From Geosiphon pyriformis (taxonomy: Eukaryota > Glomeromycota > Glomeromycetes > Archaeosporales > Geosiphonaceae), in NCBI GenBank assembly GCA_016748015.1, contig JAAOMT010000607.1, positions 1 to 64,000 of the forward strand: a DNA stretch of 64,000 nt, in the 5' to 3' direction. Position numbers and translations under genes: made by a program. Positions 62,641-64,000 of this stretch are shown here, in pieces (the stretch's first letter is position 1; each line of letters opens with the position of its first letter). The notes under the pieces are model-generated. The model was not told where the DNA came from. It searched no databases and saw nothing but the letters and a program-made list of their open reading frames with translations.

Positions 62641-64000
62641 TATAATTATAATTAAATACAGTATGGCAGAATTTACTTTTAATGAAAATTCAACTGTAAC
62701 AATATGAAAATTTTCATATCAAGCTGGACATAAGATTTTGCAAATAGCTTTACTTTTTAGCAGAAATTTAATGAAAATCCAGATTAAAATTAAATGTTTC
62801 CAAATAGATCCCTTAAAGAATCAAAATTTTCATCTGTATAATTAAAAATTTCTTTTAAGTCAATTTTATTGCTAAATTTAGCAGCTCCCATTCCACAGTT
62901 TTTTCATATTTAGGCATCTTTAAATAGAATTTGGACTAAAGCACTTTATTGAAGGAAGAGACATCTTGAGGATTGAAACAGGAGCTGAATTTTTCAGAGC
63001 GATTATAGTGCAAATTTTGAACGGATTATGCATAAATAATGCTTCATGCAAAATAGAATTATAAATTTTCAGCTTTTTTGCATGGTATTTAATTAGATAG
63101 TCTTCATGATGAGCAATGAGGTTTTATCAGAAATTCTAAAATTTTCGGTATTCTGTGTTCATTAAGTAATGTTTTTGCCACTATAAATATATATAGAGGA
63201 AACCAAAAATCCACTAATGCGAATAAAATATTTAAGCAAACAAAAGTGTTTACTGAAGAGTTGTCTCAAAAATTTTCAGTAGTAGAGAAGGCAAAAGTAT
63301 TATTTTTCTTTTAAACCAAATCGCTAGAGAGGGTTATAGTGAAATAAATCTAGAAAGAGTTCTAGAAATGTTGTTAGCAAGTTTATAAAACTCAAATCAG
63401 TACAAAAGTCACTTTAGTTTGATGCTAAGATTTGTATGTCACTTACAAGTAATTTAAGGGTTTAAAATAGTATTTGCATTCATTTTTATTACTATTCAAT
63501 TATTTTACAATTGAGCTCTTGATTCCAATTTTTCTCTATTGAATACAATTGTTTTGATGCCCATTAAAATGACCTTTTGAAAAAAATCTGTTGTCAAAAT
63601 TATTTAATGACTTGGATATTATTAAATTAAATCTGGGGTTATAACTAGTAAATTTTTAGTTTATATGAAGAGTACATGCTGTTTTCAACTAATTATAACA
63701 AAGCGGTAATGCTATTTGTCACTTTTATTCACTATTTTTAGAAATAGTTTTTTCTTAAAAGTCAACATTTTTTGCTTTTAGGATTTAGGTTTCTCTTAAA
63801 GATGTATTTGTTTGATTTTTACTAAAACAAGGTTGGCCTTTCTTTTTTTTTAAATGGAGGTATTGTGGCGAAGTTAATAATTTGTGATAAAAAAGTATAA
63901 AATGACATACTGTCATGTCTGTTATTCTCGTACGCGGATTTATTTTCCTAAATTTTCTACGATACTCTATTCTCCACAATATTCTGTTCTATACAATACC
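62641..64000. other. Intergenic stretch to window end
   Basis: No gene is supported. The 64-residue minus frame at 63785-63979 is less AT-rich than average and could be an exon edge of a gene continuing outside the window, but nothing identifies it. Confidence 0.4.

Overview
This is an AT-rich eukaryotic scaffold fragment with a 20-N gap at 16827-16846. Genes carry short GT-AG introns of about 50-120 bp. The gene set suggests a Glomeromycotina (arbuscular mycorrhizal) or related Mucoromycota fungus: kinase-Sel1 fusions, a chloroperoxidase-type heme-thiolate peroxidase, class 3 lipase-like secreted proteins, an F-box protein, Tc1/mariner remnants and TnpB/Fanzor-like remnants. The assignment is inferred from gene families; no taxonomic marker is present.

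Layout. 1-13740 is a decayed cluster of three kinase-Sel1 paralogues. The outer two form an inverted repeat (1-2040 against 10835-13740), the third lies between them and ends against a Tc1-like element. An apparently intact peroxidase gene (4443-5376, minus) sits inside the inverted repeat. 14635-19037 is a 2.2 kb sequence present twice, once on each side of the gap, probably an assembly artefact. 19858-21163, 53542-54842 and 59877-61184 are three four-exon paralogues of a secreted class 3 lipase-like protein. 23270-33062 holds cell-surface and secreted proteins: a broken Asn/Ser/Thr-rich gene, a mucin-like type I membrane protein, a 9-exon 990-residue two-pass membrane protein with a 10-nt microexon, and a 247-residue secreted Cys-containing protein. 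39401-41014 has two more predicted secreted proteins. 45020-46804 is a P450-like gene and 50109-51181 an F-box gene. The rest is AT-rich intergenic DNA with transposon remnants and simple repeats.

Theme. Several enzyme-like genes have lost key catalytic residues while keeping the rest of the fold. The three lipase-like genes carry Gly in place of the nucleophile Ser (GFGRAG for GHSLGG) but keep an Asp motif and a C-terminal His encoded in a small fourth exon. The P450 keeps ExxR and PERF but has Asn where the heme-ligating Cys belongs. The kinase copies lack the HRD-loop Asn. The kinase copies also have frame breaks and are pseudogenes; the lipase and P450 frames are open and look like pseudoenzymes rather than pseudogenes. 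Exon structures were joined by eye from splice signals and frame continuity, with no transcript evidence.
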